Below, one piece after another: positions 1 to 8,485 of a DNA stretch of 63,507 nucleotides. Below the pieces are notes generated by a model, which did not search any database, was not told where the DNA came from, and worked only from the letters and a program-made list of their open reading frames with translations. Positions within the stretch are counted from its first letter, which is position 1, and every line of letters begins with the position of its first letter. The translations under genes and the position numbers were made by a program. Source of the stretch: JAYVJH01 sp043777595. GTDB lineage: Bacteria > Bacteroidota > Bacteroidia > Cytophagales > Spirosomataceae. Location of the stretch: assembly GCA_043777595.1 (NCBI GenBank), contig JAYWHT010000025.1, positions 1 to 63,507 on the forward strand, read 5' to 3'.

Positions 1-14
1 CTTTTGGTTATTCA

Positions 15-3000
15 ATGAAATCATTTTTCAACAATTCATATCAACTTCTCAAAATCCTAATTTTGAGCGTATTACTTGTCCCCCTTCAGGGGTTGGGGAT
101 TTTCGTAATCCCTCTCCGGCCCCAGCCATTGCTACACTGGCCAACGATACGCTACACCGTCAAAGACGGCTTGGCTGGTATGCAGTGTATGTCGGTATTT
201 CAGGATAGGCGTGGGGCCGTTTGGATTGGTACAAAGTCGGGGCTGAGTAAATTTAACGGCGAAAGTTTCGAGAATTTTACCATCAAAGACGGCCTATTTC
301 ACCCCGAACCCGTTATTTTGGGGCAAGACCCACAGGGCTATATATGGTTGTATTGTAATTATCGGGGACTGATGCGATTTGATGGACGAGATTTTAAAAA
401 GTACCCCATCGAAGAACAAGACTTGATACCCTTTTTGGAGGCCGATGGACGTATTTTGATGCAAGACGTTCAGAACAGGTCAAAATACTATCGTTTTGTG
501 GCCGATACATTGCAGCCGCTTACTTTCAAGGGTATATCGCCAGCCGTACAGCAAACGTTTATTGGCATGATGCCTACCAAAAATAAAGATAGCTACTTGT
601 TTATAGCAAAAGACAAACTATACAGCTACCAAAACCAACGGTTGAGCGTACTCAAAACAGGGCATTTTGTGTTCTCTAATGGTGGGCGGCGTTTGATTTA
701 TGGCCATAATGTTGTTCATTCAACAGAGCCAAACGGCAGCCAGGTTGTTTATACTTGGAACGGCCAGGCACTCACCGAACTGATGCGACTCAATGTCAAT
801 GGCCAAATAACCATCACCACAACGCTACCCTTTGACTATGTGTTTAATTATTCTAATGGCAAAACAGGTCAAACCTATTTGCTCGAAAAAAACAGCCGAA
901 ATTACAGTGTCATCGACCCTAATGGGCAGGCCAACGATGTGTCTTACCAAGACTCCCCAAACAAGCCATACTCTACACGCTACATAGCCACCGAAAAAGG
1001 GCTAATTGGCTTAGTTCGCAATGGTTTCAAGAATTTTACCGAGGCCGATGTGCCTTATACTTGGAGCGTTGTCGAAGACAAACGTGGCGATTATTATTTT
1101 TTGAACTTTCAACACTCGCTCCAAAAATACGATGGCCGTAGCCTCCAGAATATTGATAACTATCCCAACAAATCCCAAATCGCTAACAACTGGTACTATC
1201 ATGCTTTGCGAGATAAATGGGGAGCCTTATGGCTACCAACAGCAGGCGGCATAGTGCAGTACGACAACCAAAAATGGAGATATATATTGGGCAAAGACAA
1301 GCCACTTGCTTTTGCATTGGCCGAAAACAAAAACCAGAATACCATAGCCGCTTGTACCCACAACGGCTTGCTACTCATAGACAGTCGGCCACCGTTTAGG
1401 CACCGATTGCAAACAGGCAAAGATACTATTTTTCAAGATTTGGTATCGTGTGTGGCCATTGCCCCCGATGGGGCTTATTGGTTGAGTGGCTATGGCATAG
1501 CGCGCTACGACTCGCTCAAACACAATACCAAAATATACAGCCGAGGCAATAAAAAACTAAATGCAGGAAGCATCGTCTCACTTTTTTTTGACAACCAAGG
1601 CACGCTCTGGGCTGGCTCTTGGGCCAAAGGACTGTTTAGATTCAATGCCCAAAAAGACGTTTTTGAGTCTGTATTTGGGCGGTGGCTACAAGGTGCAGTA
1701 CCGTTTGTTGAACAGTTGGACTCCGACCACCTGCTTGTTGCCGATGGCTTAAACCTCTATTCGGTTTCGCTCAAAGACACCGCCGACGTGCGCTGTTTCA
1801 ATCATCACAACGGTTTTATGGGCTTAGAAACTAGGCAGTTGGGTAGTTATCGAGACTCAAAAGGGCAAATTTGGCTTACCTCAGGCTCAGTGCTATCAGT
1901 CTTGAACCCTACCCAAATACTACCAACTTCGCAGCGGTTGGCCGTTGGCTTTGTGTCGGTAAGTCGTAAAGACTCGCTACCTGTGAGAGTGCCGTTTGTT
2001 GGCCCAAGCCAAACCATCGAGTTACCATTTAGTCAAAATACCGTTTCGTTTACAGTCGAATCGTTGGGTGAAGACAAGCCCTTTAAGACACAATATAGCT
2101 ACCGAGTAAAAGGTTTTGTGGACGAGTGGTCGGCTTGGCAACCCCAAAACGTAGTGATGCTCACCAACCTGCCCAGCGGCACTTTTACGGTTGAGGTCAA
2201 GGCACGGCGTGGCGTGCTGGTAGGTGAGTCGGCGGTGGCAGAGTTAGATTTTGTAGTAGCGATTTGGTTTTGGCAATCGCCCAATTTTTATAAGTATGCG
2301 GCAGTTGTCATAGCTGGTTTGTTGTTGTTGGCTTTGTATTTGAGCCATCGCCACCGCCAGCGATTTATCGAAAACCAAAACCAAAAAAAGCAAATTAACG
2401 ACCGAGAGCAAGAAGTACGGTTTTTGCAGATTCAGACCATTCAGGCACAAATGAACCCACACTTTACGTTCAACGTATTGAGTAGTATTCAGCACCTTAT
2501 CGAAATAAACGACACAGAGCAGGCCAGTGCCAATATTCTCAAACTTTCAACCCTGATGCGTAGCTATTTGGAGGCTTCGATGATAGGAGACGGCAAAAGT
2601 GAGTCGCTTTTCAAAAACGAAATTACGTTGGATAAAGAAATAGAGCTGATACGAATGTATGTTGAGTTTGAGCAGCTACAATACCGAGACAAATTTGAGT
2701 TTGAGATTGATATTGACCCCACGCTCATCACTAACAACTATCGTGTGCCGCCACTGATACTCCAACCGTTTGTCGAAAATGCCATCAAGCACGGTCTATT
2801 TAACAGAAAAACCAAAGGATATTTATGGATTAGATTTATAAAAATAGGCGACGAAACACTACAATGTATCATCGAAGACAATGGCGTAGGCCGTCAGCGA
2901 GCCGCCGAAATTCAGCAAAATTCAATCAAATCTTACAAGTCAAGAGGTACGGAATTAGTGGCTCGAAGAGTGGGTATTTTGAACGAAACAGGATATAATA

Positions 3001-3068
3001 TTGACATTCAAATCAATGACAGACCCAACGGCGGCACAGTCGTTATGGTCTTTATTGGCTATAAATAA
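15..3068 (+). CDS. Reg_prop / Y_Y_Y hybrid sensor histidine kinase, LytS type
   Basis: Membrane sensor kinase of 1017 residues. A hydrophobic signal segment (residues about 10-35) is followed by a long periplasmic region with repeated beta-propeller strands of the W-IGT-GL type (reg_prop), then a Y_Y_Y domain (about 690-740) and one membrane helix (about 760-778). The cytoplasmic part carries the His_kinase (LytS) box with the phospho-acceptor His at about 816 (QMNPHF) and an HATPase with the N-box ENAIKHG. There is no fused receiver; the LytTR regulator lies 8 bp downstream and is the likely partner. The junction after the signal segment contains a G/C-rich repeat (79-100) that seems to add residues in frame. 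The ligand is unknown. Confidence 0.9.
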   Translation: MKSFFNNSYQLLKILILSVLLVPLQGLGIFVIPLRPQPLLHWPTIRYTVKDGLAGMQCMSVFQDRRGAVWIGTKSGLSKFNGESFENFTIKDGLFHPEPVILGQDPQGYIWLYCNYRGLMRFDGRDFKKYPIEEQDLIPFLEADGRILMQDVQNRSKYYRFVADTLQPLTFKGISPAVQQTFIGMMPTKNKDSYLFIAKDKLYSYQNQRLSVLKTGHFVFSNGGRRLIYGHNVVHSTEPNGSQVVYTWNGQALTELMRLNVNGQITITTTLPFDYVFNYSNGKTGQTYLLEKNSRNYSVIDPNGQANDVSYQDSPNKPYSTRYIATEKGLIGLVRNGFKNFTEADVPYTWSVVEDKRGDYYFLNFQHSLQKYDGRSLQNIDNYPNKSQIANNWYYHALRDKWGALWLPTAGGIVQYDNQKWRYILGKDKPLAFALAENKNQNTIAACTHNGLLLIDSRPPFRHRLQTGKDTIFQDLVSCVAIAPDGAYWLSGYGIARYDSLKHNTKIYSRGNKKLNAGSIVSLFFDNQGTLWAGSWAKGLFRFNAQKDVFESVFGRWLQGAVPFVEQLDSDHLLVADGLNLYSVSLKDTADVRCFNHHNGFMGLETRQLGSYRDSKGQIWLTSGSVLSVLNPTQILPTSQRLAVGFVSVSRKDSLPVRVPFVGPSQTIELPFSQNTVSFTVESLGEDKPFKTQYSYRVKGFVDEWSAWQPQNVVMLTNLPSGTFTVEVKARRGVLVGESAVAELDFVVAIWFWQSPNFYKYAAVVIAGLLLLALYLSHRHRQRFIENQNQKKQINDREQEVRFLQIQTIQAQMNPHFTFNVLSSIQHLIEINDTEQASANILKLSTLMRSYLEASMIGDGKSESLFKNEITLDKEIELIRMYVEFEQLQYRDKFEFEIDIDPTLITNNYRVPPLILQPFVENAIKHGLFNRKTKGYLWIRFIKIGDETLQCIIEDNGVGRQRAAEIQQNSIKSYKSRGTELVARRVGILNETGYNIDIQINDRPNGGTVVMVFIGYK
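79..100 (+). repeat. G/C-rich palindromic repeat inside the kinase signal region
   Basis: A C5-x4-G4-TT-G4 tract resembles one arm of the perfect hairpin at 17870-17926 and the arms at 59455-59576. It lies in frame between the hydrophobic signal segment and the first propeller strands and encodes VPLQGLG. The similarity was judged by eye. Confidence 0.45.
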
Positions 3069-3076
3069 AAACATAT

Positions 3077-3910
3077 ATGAAAACGATTATTCTCGAAGAC
3101 TCAGCCTCAGACTTAGAACTACTTAAAATCTTGTTGGCCAAACACTGCCCTGCCGTTGAGGTAATTGGCGAAACGGGGAGTATCGACACTGCACTCGAAC
3201 TTATCACCATGCTACACCCAGAGTTGTTGTTTTTGGACGTAGAAATAATGGGCCGAACCAGTTTTGATTTGTTGGACCAGCTTCAAAAGCTACAAATTCC
3301 TTTTGACTTTGAGATAATTTTTATGACTGGCCACAAAAACTATGATTATGCTACGGCGGCTTTCTCGTACTCGGCCTTAGATTTCTTGACCAAAGTCATC
3401 GACCCCGCTCGGCTCAAACAAGTAGTAGATAAGGCTTTGACCAAAACCAACCCTCAACAATATACACAGCAGTTACGGCTATTTATGGACTTGATTCGAG
3501 CCACCGACACGACCGATGCACGCATGGCCGTCAATGTAACAGGCGGTGCAGTTGAGTTTATAGACGTTGCCTCTATCAATTATTTAGAGGCCGATGGTGT
3601 CATCACTATCTTTCATTTTACCAATCGCTCTACTACTCTCAAAGCAACTCGAAATTTGGGTCATTATGCCAAAATTCTTACTCAAAACAGTAATTTTATT
3701 TCTATCAGCAGCAGCTTGCTTATCAATTATAAAGAATTGCATAGATACACACATTCCGATACAACAGTAATACTCAAAAACGGCCAAAAACTACGTGCTT
3801 CACGGAGAGATGGACAGGAATTGAACAGTTTTATGAAAGACAATCCCATAGCCAGTAGTGCCAATTTATCGTTGTTTAGCAGGCTTTTTAGGCGATTTTT
3901 TGGCAAGTAA
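3077..3910 (+). CDS. LytTR-family response regulator
   Basis: 277 residues. The N-terminal receiver has the phosphorylatable Asp at residue 54 (LFLDVE), acidic residues near the start (LEDS) and a Lys in FLTKVID. The C-terminal LytTR DNA-binding domain (about 150-250) contains the NYLEADGV and SSLLINYKELHRY strands. It starts 8 bp after the kinase stop, so the two should be co-transcribed and work as a pair. It converges on the FKBP gene with only 2 bp between stops and no visible terminator. The family binds DNA through beta strands; targets are unknown here. Confidence 0.9.
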   Translation: MKTIILEDSASDLELLKILLAKHCPAVEVIGETGSIDTALELITMLHPELLFLDVEIMGRTSFDLLDQLQKLQIPFDFEIIFMTGHKNYDYATAAFSYSALDFLTKVIDPARLKQVVDKALTKTNPQQYTQQLRLFMDLIRATDTTDARMAVNVTGGAVEFIDVASINYLEADGVITIFHFTNRSTTLKATRNLGHYAKILTQNSNFISISSSLLINYKELHRYTHSDTTVILKNGQKLRASRRDGQELNSFMKDNPIASSANLSLFSRLFRRFFGK

Positions 3911-3912
3911 CA

Positions 3913-4845
3913 CTATTGTCGTAGTGCCTCAATTTCAAAATAAAGTGGTGAATAAGCAGGTATTGTGCCTTTCGGTCCGTTTTTATAGCCTAAGTTCGAC
4001 GGAAAAATAACGATTCCTTTCTCACCATATTTGAGTCTATAAATGGCATCATTAAAGCCCTTTACTACACTTGCTCCTACGTTGCTCGTGGCTGTGTCGG
4101 CCAGGGTTACGCTCAATGTCGATGTAAGAAGTGTAGATGTAGCAACAGGGTCAAACTGTTTGCCGTTGCTTACGAGGCGGCCTACATAGTTTACTTTTAC
4201 TATTGCACCAAACTTAATTTGAGTCGAGTCTTTGAGTATTTTTGTTTTCACAAATCTAATGCCATTGGTAGCTTTCTCGGTTACTTTCAGTCCCCTCGAT
4301 GCGATATAGTCTTCTATTTGTTCGTCTTCTGTTCTAATTTTTTCTACCACAATGTCATAGCGAAGTGGTATATAAAGTGGTGCCAGCAGCGAAGCCTGAA
4401 CGCTGTTGCGGAGTGTCCACGGTACAAACAACGATACTTTATCGCCTTCCCGTAGTTTTTCTACGCCTGCTTGCATGAGTTCTTCCACGGCTGGTACAAC
4501 TGCAAAACGATAGCCTTGTGCATTTTGTTCTGGCGCACGAATATATACAAACGGCAACAATGCAACAGAACTGTCTATAACAACGCCGTCAAATCGCCGA
4601 GTTACATAACTAAGCGTAACTTCGTCACCAATTTGAGGTTTTTGGGCTGTTGCATTTTTGTTTTGAACAAAATAGTACAAGCCCGATAGCGTACTATCGG
4701 CAGGTATTTTGTTGGTTTTTAGATAACTACGAATCTCTATTGCGTTGTCTTTGGTTTTTCGGGCTGCAAAGGGTTCTTCGGTTTGCTCGCATGCACCGAC
4801 TATTGCACAGGCAGACAACAGAATATAAATACTTTGTTTTTTCAT
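3913..4845 (-). CDS. FKBP-type peptidyl-prolyl isomerase lipoprotein
   Basis: Predicted to be exported and lipid-anchored: the N-terminus MKKQSIYILLSACAIVGAC ends in a lipobox. I place the start at the ATG at 4845; an in-frame ATG 21 bp upstream would add MFYNKNI in front of the signal peptide. It has two FKBP-like halves (about 55-165 and 195-310). The second contains VKVNYVGRL and VVKGFNDAIYRLKYGEKGIVIFPSNLGY, the classical FKBP fold motifs. It follows a second FKBP gene on the same strand, so both probably act as folding helpers at the outer membrane or periplasm. The isomerase activity of the degenerate first half is uncertain. Confidence 0.85.
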   Translation of the reverse strand: MKKQSIYILLSACAIVGACEQTEEPFAARKTKDNAIEIRSYLKTNKIPADSTLSGLYYFVQNKNATAQKPQIGDEVTLSYVTRRFDGVVIDSSVALLPFVYIRAPEQNAQGYRFAVVPAVEELMQAGVEKLREGDKVSLFVPWTLRNSVQASLLAPLYIPLRYDIVVEKIRTEDEQIEDYIASRGLKVTEKATNGIRFVKTKILKDSTQIKFGAIVKVNYVGRLVSNGKQFDPVATSTLLTSTLSVTLADTATSNVGASVVKGFNDAIYRLKYGEKGIVIFPSNLGYKNGPKGTIPAYSPLYFEIEALRQ

Positions 4846-4856
4846 AATATTTTTAT

Positions 4857-4905
4857 TGTAAAACAATGAACAAGCGAGTGTTAAAAACTCACTCGTTCAT
4901 TGTTT
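4857..4905 (-). terminator. Hairpin between the two FKBP genes
   Basis: AAAACAATGAAC and GAGTG pair with CACTC and GTTCATTGTTTT, leaving a 4-nt bulge, a short A/T loop and T runs on both sides. It sits after the upstream FKBP gene on the minus strand and could reduce readthrough into the second. Confidence 0.6.
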
Positions 4906-4918
4906 TGGTCGTTCACAA

Positions 4919-5821
4919 TTATCTACCTGATGGCATTTGTGGGCCACGTTGCTGCGGTACATTTTTCTTGATGTCCACCAGTTCTATATCAAACAATAAA
5001 ACGGCATTGGCTGGAATAACGCCTGGTGAGCCTTGCTCGCCATAAGCCAACGACGACGGTATGATGAGCGTTGTCTTGCCGCCTTTGCTCATAGTCTGCA
5101 CGCCTTCGTCCCAGCCTGGTACTACTGCACCTACACCTATCGGAAAATCTACAGGTTTGCCGCCTTGTTTTTCTGAACTATCAAATACCTTACCGTCGAG
5201 CAGCATACCTTTGTAGAGTACGGTAGCAATCTGGCCTTTTGGAATAGCTGGCCCAACACCTGCTTTCTGGACAATGTAGTGCAAGCCCGATGCCGTTTTG
5301 ATGGTTTTTAGGCCATTTTTAGCAATATAGTCATCAATAATCTTGGCATCAACAGCCAACTGGCCACCTTTTTTGAGTTCCATCGCTTTCTGAAACTCGG
5401 CTTCGGTCTGAATGTCCAATACTTTGACGATGTACTTTACGTCAGTGCCTTTTTTGATAGTTGGCGGCATTGGCTGGTTCATTTTTGCAAAAAGCGTGTC
5501 GGCATTCACAAAAAACGTAACGCTGTCGCCTTTGGCTGTTAGCATCAAGCCATCTTCAAAACTACCCTTAAATGGCGCAGCTTGTAGCATCATTTGTTGT
5601 GGGCGGCCTCCACCTTGTACTTTACTGTCAAATAGTACTGAATCTTTGTTGTTTTTTATGACAAGATTCAAAGACATTACCTCGCCGATTTTGGCTTTAC
5701 GGGCATCAGAGTTTTGGTCGTGAAATTGGTATTTGAGGCCAGTATCGGTTACACTGACACGGTTACAGGCAGCAAAAACTACAACTGAAAGGGCAATCGC
5801 TGAAATTGATTTTAAATTCAT
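4919..5821 (-). CDS. FKBP-type peptidyl-prolyl cis-trans isomerase, lipoprotein
   Basis: 300 residues with the lipoprotein signal MNLKSISAIALSVVVFAAC. The C-terminal half is a canonical FKBP domain: ATVLYKGMLLDGKVFDSS, VVPGWDEGVQTMSKGGKTTLIIPSSLAYG and the closing strand NAVLLFDIELVDI. The N-terminal half is a weaker, divergent FKBP-like domain. The arrangement is the same as in its downstream neighbour, which suggests a duplication. It probably catalyses proline isomerisation of exported proteins. The 3' end codes a Gln/Pro/Arg-rich tail. Confidence 0.9.
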   Translation of the reverse strand: MNLKSISAIALSVVVFAACNRVSVTDTGLKYQFHDQNSDARKAKIGEVMSLNLVIKNNKDSVLFDSKVQGGGRPQQMMLQAAPFKGSFEDGLMLTAKGDSVTFFVNADTLFAKMNQPMPPTIKKGTDVKYIVKVLDIQTEAEFQKAMELKKGGQLAVDAKIIDDYIAKNGLKTIKTASGLHYIVQKAGVGPAIPKGQIATVLYKGMLLDGKVFDSSEKQGGKPVDFPIGVGAVVPGWDEGVQTMSKGGKTTLIIPSSLAYGEQGSPGVIPANAVLLFDIELVDIKKNVPQQRGPQMPSGR

Positions 5822-5837
5822 TGGTAATAGATTATGA

Positions 5838-5859
5838 TTGGTTTATTGTTTGTTTGTAA
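5838..5859. repeat. Left direct repeat flanking the DUF433 locus
   Basis: TTTATTGTTTGTTTGTAA preceded by ATTGG recurs at 6251-6284, where it overlaps the 3' end of the 201-residue gene. The two copies bracket the DUF433 gene and toxin remnant. This may be a footprint of insertion with target duplication; the sequence is A/T-rich, so chance similarity is possible. Confidence 0.45.
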
Positions 5860-5969
5860 ATATTTTAAATACATATCTAAAAGTAATGCGGTATTTTAAT
5901 TTTTATAACTTACTGACTAACAGCATTGTATTTAACTCATGACACTGTACTATGTACTCACGACTACTT
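5858..5969. repeat. Dispersed repeat, right-hand part of the AGTAGT-end element
   Basis: Shares a long stretch (core ACAGCATTGTATTTAACTCA, then GACACTGTACTATGTACTCA) with 61217-61325 and, more weakly, with 50705-50985. Read on the minus strand its end is AGTAGTCGTGAGTACATAG, and that end falls inside a toxin reading frame (next feature). No coding capacity. Confidence 0.75.
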
Positions 5970-6007
5970 AGCTTTTTGGTTACGCATTCGTCAAGCAAAA
6001 TTTTTAC
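5970..6007 (-). pseudogene. Remnant of a DUF5615/PIN-type toxin gene
   Basis: Overlapping the 3' end of the DUF433 gene in another frame, the minus strand reads (V)KILLDECVTKKL. This is the typical N-terminus of DUF5615 (Mut7-C/PIN-like) toxins that are encoded directly after DUF433 antitoxins. After about 12 codons it runs into the dispersed repeat at 5858-5969 and the rest of the toxin is missing. The first codon is GTA, not a normal start, which is a further sign of decay. Confidence 0.65.
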
Positions 6008-6218
6008 TTAATATTTCGGTCGATTTAAACATCATTTTTCGAGATAACTCCAAAAATTTTATAATCTGACTACGCTTCACCGATGGAAAATCAGACAGAA
6101 ATTCATCTATCGTTTCGCCTGTTTCTATGTAGTCATAAAAATTTTTGATTGGCACTCTCGTTCCATAAAAAACAGGTGTACCACTCAATATTTCACTATC
6201 TATGTTGATAACTCTCAT
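5991..6218 (-). CDS. DUF433 antitoxin-like protein (orphan)
   Basis: 75 residues with the DUF433 core INIDSEILSGTPVFYGTRVPIKNFYDYIETGETIDEFLSDFPSV. This is a winged-helix family that usually acts as the antitoxin of a PIN-like DUF5615 toxin. Here the partner is reduced to about 12 codons overlapping the stop, so the antitoxin is an orphan. The C-terminal 20 residues (MMFKSTEILSKNFA) depart from the usual tail. It could still repress its own promoter or counter a related toxin elsewhere. Confidence 0.8.
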   Translation of the reverse strand: MRVINIDSEILSGTPVFYGTRVPIKNFYDYIETGETIDEFLSDFPSVKRSQIIKFLELSRKMMFKSTEILSKNFA

Positions 6219-6262
6219 GGTTTTTGAAGTTACAGAATTGAAACTGATATAATTGGTTTATT

Positions 6263-6868
6263 TTAGTTTATTGTTTGTTTGTAATAATTTATAATTTGCT
6301 GAAAAACCCCGAGTAACTCTTCGATATTTTCTAAGTAGTAGGTTCGTTTGTCTATGTAAAGTTTGTCAGACAACAACATAAAAATCCAGTCTTTGCCTGT
6401 CGTTACACAGCCATATATATTATCTAACTTAATGCCTTTTTGTTCGTTAAAAAGCCTTGCGCCAATCATCTGTGCCGCACATTGAGGAATACCAAGGTCG
6501 GTGTCGTTTTTTTTTGCTTCCAACAACTGAAATATTGGATAATTGATGTTGAATGAGCCTGTTTCTTTGGCCAATATAAAATCACATTCACCCTCTAATT
6601 CTTGGCTTTCGTCCACATTTAAGTTATCGCCAGAGTATATAGTAAAAAACTTGTCATTGCGATTTCTTAATTCTACCAAAATAGGAAAAACGATTGTCTC
6701 TGATTTTGCCTTTTCGCTTCTTACGGGCAACTCTTGTGCTGTTTGTAGGGCATCTGTGAGTCGTTCGCTGGGTGTTAATTTTTCGGATTTTAAAAATAAG
6801 TTTACTACTTGGTTTTGAATTCCAAATCGTTTTTCGATTAAATCAAGTGTAAATTTACTATATGGCAT
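6263..6868 (-). CDS. Conserved hypothetical protein, PD-(D/E)XK-like
   Basis: 201 residues, not a family I can name. The centre holds GECDFILAK (about 92-100) followed by YPIFQLLEAKKND (about 110-122), giving the D...ExK spacing of PD-(D/E)XK nuclease-fold proteins, with a following Q (IPQCAAQMIGARLFN) as in many such folds. No signal peptide or membrane helix. It lies 12 bp before nrnA on the same strand. Nuclease activity is inference only. The 3' end overlaps one copy of the direct repeat also found at 5838-5859. Confidence 0.7.
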   Translation of the reverse strand: MPYSKFTLDLIEKRFGIQNQVVNLFLKSEKLTPSERLTDALQTAQELPVRSEKAKSETIVFPILVELRNRNDKFFTIYSGDNLNVDESQELEGECDFILAKETGSFNINYPIFQLLEAKKNDTDLGIPQCAAQMIGARLFNEQKGIKLDNIYGCVTTGKDWIFMLLSDKLYIDKRTYYLENIEELLGVFQQIINYYKQTIN

Positions 6869-6879
6869 AGGACTTTTGA

Positions 6880-7908
6880 TTACTTAACGACCGAAAGCAG
6901 GTTTTCCTTGTACTCGGGCAAAATATTTAATAACTTTTCTATTGTTTCGTTCAATGTTTTGGCCCCTCTGCCTCCCGAGGCGTTTTTGTGGCCGCCGCCT
7001 TCAAAATATTTGGCAGCTAAGTCTCTAACCGAAAAGTCATCTACTGACCTAAATGAGAGTTTTATTTCATCTTTTCGTTCTATCATCAACACGGCCATCA
7101 CTACGTTTTCGATGCCCAGACCGTAGTTTACAATACCGTCGGTATCGCCCATATTTGAGCCAAAGGTTTTGAACTCTTCTTCTGAAATAGTCATATAAAC
7201 CATTCGATAGTCGGGCAATGATACTAATTTTTGAGACAATACATGACCCAAAAGTCTGGTTTTGCTCAACGGGTTATTATCAAAAATCAGTCTATGAACG
7301 TGGTTGGCATCGAAGCCTGTTTTCATCAGTTCGGCTACTACTCGGTGTACTTCTGGCGTGGTGCTTCTGTGCCTAAACGAGCCTGTGTCGGTCATTATGC
7401 CTGCATACAAACAGCTTGCCATGGCTTTGTCTATTAGTTCAATATCGCCCAATTCAGCAATTAAGTCAAAAACATACTGTGCTGTGGCGGCTTTGGTGGT
7501 GTCCGAAAACGTAATATCTGCAATAGGGTCTGGTTGTAAATGATGGTCAATCAGAATTTTGGTTTTGGTCGATTTATTGACCAATGTCCCCAAATCTTTG
7601 ATGCGATTGAGCGAGTTAAAGTCTAAACAACAGATAACATCGCAGTTAAAAATAGCATCTTTGGCGGCTTTGCGAGTGGCGGTGTTGGTCTCAAACTCAA
7701 TGACCGATTCATAGCCCGACATCCAGCGCAAATTTTGTGAACATTCGTTGGGAACGATGACCGTGGCCGTGTGTCCTTTTTTGAGTAAATAAGCCCACCA
7801 AGCCAGCGACGAACCAATGGCATCGGCATCGGGATTGGTATGCGTACAGATTACAAACGACTTTGGTGAGCCTTGAATTATATCTTCAAATAATTTCCAT
7901 TCTTTCAT
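6880..7908 (-). CDS. nrnA: Bifunctional oligoribonuclease / pAp phosphatase, NrnA-like (DHH-DHHA1)
   Basis: 342 residues, full length for the family. The DHH domain has THTNPDADAIGSS (Asp27, Asp29) and LIDHHLQP (121-123), which coordinate manganese. The DHHA1 substrate-binding domain ends in FEGGGHKNASGG (about 305-316). The family degrades nano-RNAs and removes the 3' phosphate of pAp in the cytoplasm. A TAACTTTG -7 box on the minus strand (7916-7923) lies only 7 bp from the ATG, so the transcript should have a very short leader. The gene is divergent from ndk. Confidence 0.92.
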   Translation of the reverse strand: MKEWKLFEDIIQGSPKSFVICTHTNPDADAIGSSLAWWAYLLKKGHTATVIVPNECSQNLRWMSGYESVIEFETNTATRKAAKDAIFNCDVICCLDFNSLNRIKDLGTLVNKSTKTKILIDHHLQPDPIADITFSDTTKAATAQYVFDLIAELGDIELIDKAMASCLYAGIMTDTGSFRHRSTTPEVHRVVAELMKTGFDANHVHRLIFDNNPLSKTRLLGHVLSQKLVSLPDYRMVYMTISEEEFKTFGSNMGDTDGIVNYGLGIENVVMAVLMIERKDEIKLSFRSVDDFSVRDLAAKYFEGGGHKNASGGRGAKTLNETIEKLLNILPEYKENLLSVVK

Positions 7909-7915
7909 TGTGATA

Positions 7916-7923
7916 CAAAGTTA
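7916..7923 (-). promoter_or_regulatory. -7 box of the nrnA promoter
   Basis: TAACTTTG on the minus strand matches the Bacteroidota TAnnTTTG consensus exactly and lies just upstream of nrnA. Confidence 0.65.
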
Positions 7924-7977
7924 TGGATTTTTGCCGAAAAAGACCCTAACAGTATCGAAAAGCTACCAAACAATGCG

Positions 7978-7985
7978 TAATTTTG
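7978..7985 (+). promoter_or_regulatory. -7 box of the ndk promoter
   Basis: TAATTTTG matches TAnnTTTG. It overlaps an in-frame upstream ATG at 7983, so that ATG cannot be within the transcript. This decides the ndk start in favour of 8016. Confidence 0.65.
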
Positions 7986-8015
7986 TGGCGTTTTTATACA
8001 TTAAACCAAAAATCA

Positions 8016-8432
8016 ATGTCAAACCGTACATTCACAATGATAAAACCCGATGCTGTTTCTGATGGAAACACGGGTGCAATTTTGAAAATGATTGAAGAAG
8101 CAGGCTTCCGAATCGTAGCCATGAAAAAAACCCAACTATCAGCCAGTCGTGCTGGGCAGTTTTATGCAGTTCATGCCGAGCGACCTTTTTATGCAGATTT
8201 GTGTAAATATATGTCGTCAGGACCAATCGTAGCAGCTATTCTTGAAAAAGACAACGCCGTTACCGATTTTCGTAAACTGATTGGTGCAACCAATCCAGCC
8301 CAAGCCGAAGACGGAACAATTCGTAAACTGTTTGCTAAATCTATCGAAGCCAATGCCGTACATGGCTCAGACTCTGACGAAAATGCCGAAATAGAGGGTA
8401 GTTTTTATTTTAGTAAAACAACGCAGTATTAG
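8016..8432 (+). CDS. ndk: Nucleoside diphosphate kinase
   Basis: 138 residues from the ATG at 8016 (MSNRTFTMIKPDAV). This cytoplasmic enzyme transfers the gamma phosphate from ATP to other NDPs through a phospho-His; the active site NAVHGSDSDENA is present near residue 115, as are the RKLIGATNP and DGTIRKLFA motifs. The size is normal for the family. An ATG 33 bp upstream lies inside the -7 box and is rejected. It is divergent from nrnA. Confidence 0.97.
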   Translation: MSNRTFTMIKPDAVSDGNTGAILKMIEEAGFRIVAMKKTQLSASRAGQFYAVHAERPFYADLCKYMSSGPIVAAILEKDNAVTDFRKLIGATNPAQAEDGTIRKLFAKSIEANAVHGSDSDENAEIEGSFYFSKTTQY

Positions 8433-8436
8433 CATT

Positions 8437-8483
8437 TTAACGCATCTACACGTATTTCAAAACTACGTGTACATGCGTTTTAG
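8437..8483. terminator. Bidirectional terminator between ndk and the Uma2 gene
   Basis: AACGCAT and ACACGTA pair with TACGTGT and ATGCGTT around a TTTCAAAAC loop, with T runs on both sides. It is placed between two convergent genes. Confidence 0.8.
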
Positions 8484-8485
8484 CC

